Positions 63,111 to 64,000 of a stretch of 64,000 bases of DNA are shown here, piece by piece. Numbering within the stretch: the first letter of the stretch is position 1; each line of letters starts with the position of its first letter. A model generated the notes under the pieces. That model made no database searches. It had not been told where the DNA came from and saw nothing but the letters and a program-made list of their open reading frames with translations. The position numbers and the translations under genes were made by a program. The stretch comes from Methanolobus sediminis (GTDB taxonomy: Archaea > Halobacteriota > Methanosarcinia > Methanosarcinales > Methanosarcinaceae): contig NZ_CP133592.1 in assembly GCF_031312595.1 (NCBI RefSeq), positions 1,240,001 to 1,304,000 on the forward strand. Reading direction: 5' to 3'.

Positions 63111-63510
63111 CTTACCTTCCCAGTAGACATATGTCTATCTTGATATTCATTATACTCACTTTACTATATAGTAGTACCCAAAACAAAGAAAATAAGATGA
63201 GTAACTATAGAACATCTTAATCGTTTAACATAGATGAAAATAAGAACAGTTTTTGACAAATATTTTCTTAAAAACCTATCATTCATTCTCATCAACAGGA
63301 ATCTCGAAACAGAATCAAGAGCCTCCCCACAGTTTACTTTCCACCCAGACCCTGCCATCGTGCATTTCAACGAACTTCTTTACAAGAGCAAGATTCCTTT
63401 TTTCCATTTCCATTTTGGTGACCTCAAGTAACCAATACAAATATAAAAAGAAGCAAAATCAAAATAAAAAACTTAAACGGGTGCAGGATGCACCCTACAA
63501 AAAAACAAAA
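63111..63510. other. Intergenic region with histidine kinase remnant
   Basis: The 400-nt region between the HEPN-like gene and metG holds a decayed kinase fragment (63279-63413) and otherwise A+T-rich sequence. A 60-nt stretch of A-rich repeats precedes metG's end (63430-63480). No intact gene is supported. Confidence 0.5.
63279..63413 (-). pseudogene. Remnant of a sensor histidine kinase C-terminus
   Basis: On the minus strand from ATG 63413, 45 codons read ...LALVKKFVEMHDGRVWVESK, then GGS, an in-frame TGA, then FCFEIPVDENE and a stop. This is the G2 box and end of a HATPase domain (typical form LALVK.FVEMHGGRVWVES...GS.F.F.IP). The first part of the ATPase domain is absent. Confidence 0.75.
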
Positions 63511-64000
63511 TTATCTGATGCAGGAACCTGGTCCCATTTCCTTATCAGTTGTCAGAAGAGAAACTCTCTCACCGGCATCTGCTGCAAGGAGCATTCCCTG
63601 TGACTCAACACCACAGAGCTTTACAGGTTTCAGGTTTACAAGCACATTCACGACCTTACCTATCATCTCTTCAGGCTCGTAGTGCTCTGCAAGACCTGCA
63701 ACTACCTGTCTTGGCTCCTCATCTCCGATATCAACCTGGAGACGCAGGAGTTTCTTTGATTTCTTGATCTTCTCAGCGGTAACGATCTTACCAACCCTGA
63801 TATCAAGTTTTGCAAAATCATCATATTCTATTTCGTCTTTGTATTCCATTATTTCTACTTCCTTTATGCCTGCTTCCTTTGCCATTGCAGCCTTTACACG
63901 TTTTGATGATATTGCTTCCATCTGTGCGATCTTGTCATCCTCAAGCTTTGTGAACAGGATCTCCGGTACATCAAGTTTTGTTCCGCTTACAACAGGAACT
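63511..64000 (-). CDS. metG: Methionine--tRNA ligase, C-terminal part (partial)
   Basis: The open frame from the window edge (residues [20 protein letters not shown]) runs through a linker into an EMAPII/Tyr-type OB-fold tRNA-binding domain ([38 protein letters not shown]) and ends at 63511. This is the C-terminus of methionyl-tRNA synthetase with its tRNA-binding domain. The catalytic domain lies beyond position 64000. Confidence 0.9.
   Translation of the reverse strand, partial: VPVVSGTKLDVPEILFTKLEDDKIAQMEAISSKRVKAAMAKEAGIKEVEIMEYKDEIEYDDFAKLDIRVGKIVTAEKIKKSKKLLRLQVDIGDEEPRQVVAGLAEHYEPEEMIGKVVNVLVNLKPVKLCGVESQGMLLAADAGERVSLLTTDKEMGPGSCIR

Noticed and set aside
1-64000. CRISPR array, tRNA, rRNA or insertion sequence
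   Set aside because: No regularly spaced repeats, cloverleaf, rRNA-like block or transposase motif was found by eye. A tRNAscan/Infernal search would be decisive.

Overview
The window looks like a chromosomal segment of a methylotrophic methanogenic archaeon of the Methanosarcinaceae (Methanolobus/Methanococcoides-like; genus not certain). The evidence is a block of methanogenesis marker proteins with the McrA-activating ATPase AtwA, the archaeal aIF5A/agmatinase pair, class I lysyl-tRNA synthetase, the archaeal HMG-CoA synthase/thiolase/DUF35 set, DUF1724-type regulators, and archaeal TATA boxes with GGAGG/GGTGA ribosome sites. No rRNA, tRNA, CRISPR array or intact insertion sequence was found by eye.

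Layout. 1-5.9 kb (minus): operon atwA-mmp3-mmp6-mmp5-mmp15-mmp17, for activation or maturation of methyl-coenzyme M reductase, with a HAD protein upstream. 7-11.4 kb (plus): membrane matrixin, O6-alkylguanine transferase, tungsten aldehyde oxidoreductase, aIF5A and agmatinase. 11.4-16 kb: acetyltransferase, a winged-helix regulator with a small membrane partner, a lipoprotein and a multi-PAS sensor kinase. 16-22.4 kb (plus): zinc-finger protein, Pcm, a fused hydantoinase/oxoprolinase, DUF151 and DUF1614 proteins, then an hsdS remnant. 22.6-31.3 kb: hisF, mazG, a CDF transporter, a surface lipoprotein, and a double-U32 protein coupled to a DNPH1-like hydrolase. 31.3-39 kb (minus): lysK and a methyltransferase; prs - acidic protein - DNA glycosylase - TPD/CDIN1-like nuclease; nnr - small protein - moaC. 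39-50 kb: TrkA-N/DHH phosphoesterase, aconitase-family protein, a candidate structured RNA, hisE, CBS regulator, NOG1 GTPase, aminotransferase, hxlB, an Era-like GTPase pair and PhoU. 50-57 kb: membrane proteins, UbiA prenyltransferase, DUF1724 regulator, purH and a PAPS-reductase-like iron-sulfur protein. 57.5-62.4 kb: a Cas4-like protein divergent from an XRE regulator, followed by the early mevalonate genes (HMG-CoA synthase, thiolase, DUF35) and a CYTH protein. The window ends with a hypothetical protein, a histidine-kinase remnant and the 3' part of metG.

The most unusual signals are: (i) three conserved genes (mmp3, TrkA-N/DHH, phoU) with no in-frame ATG/GTG/TTG ahead of their conserved N-termini, but with a near-cognate codon (ACG, ATT, ATA) 7-8 nt after a strong Shine-Dalgarno; (ii) an archaeal CDIN1/C15orf41 (TPD) homolog overlapping a DNA glycosylase gene; (iii) a DNPH1-like nucleotide hydrolase overlapping a double-U32 gene; (iv) two candidate structured RNAs, upstream of hisE and in the lysK leader; (v) a Cas4-like protein that keeps its four cysteines but seems to lack the nuclease acidic residues. 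All functions are read from recognisable motifs, without database searches.
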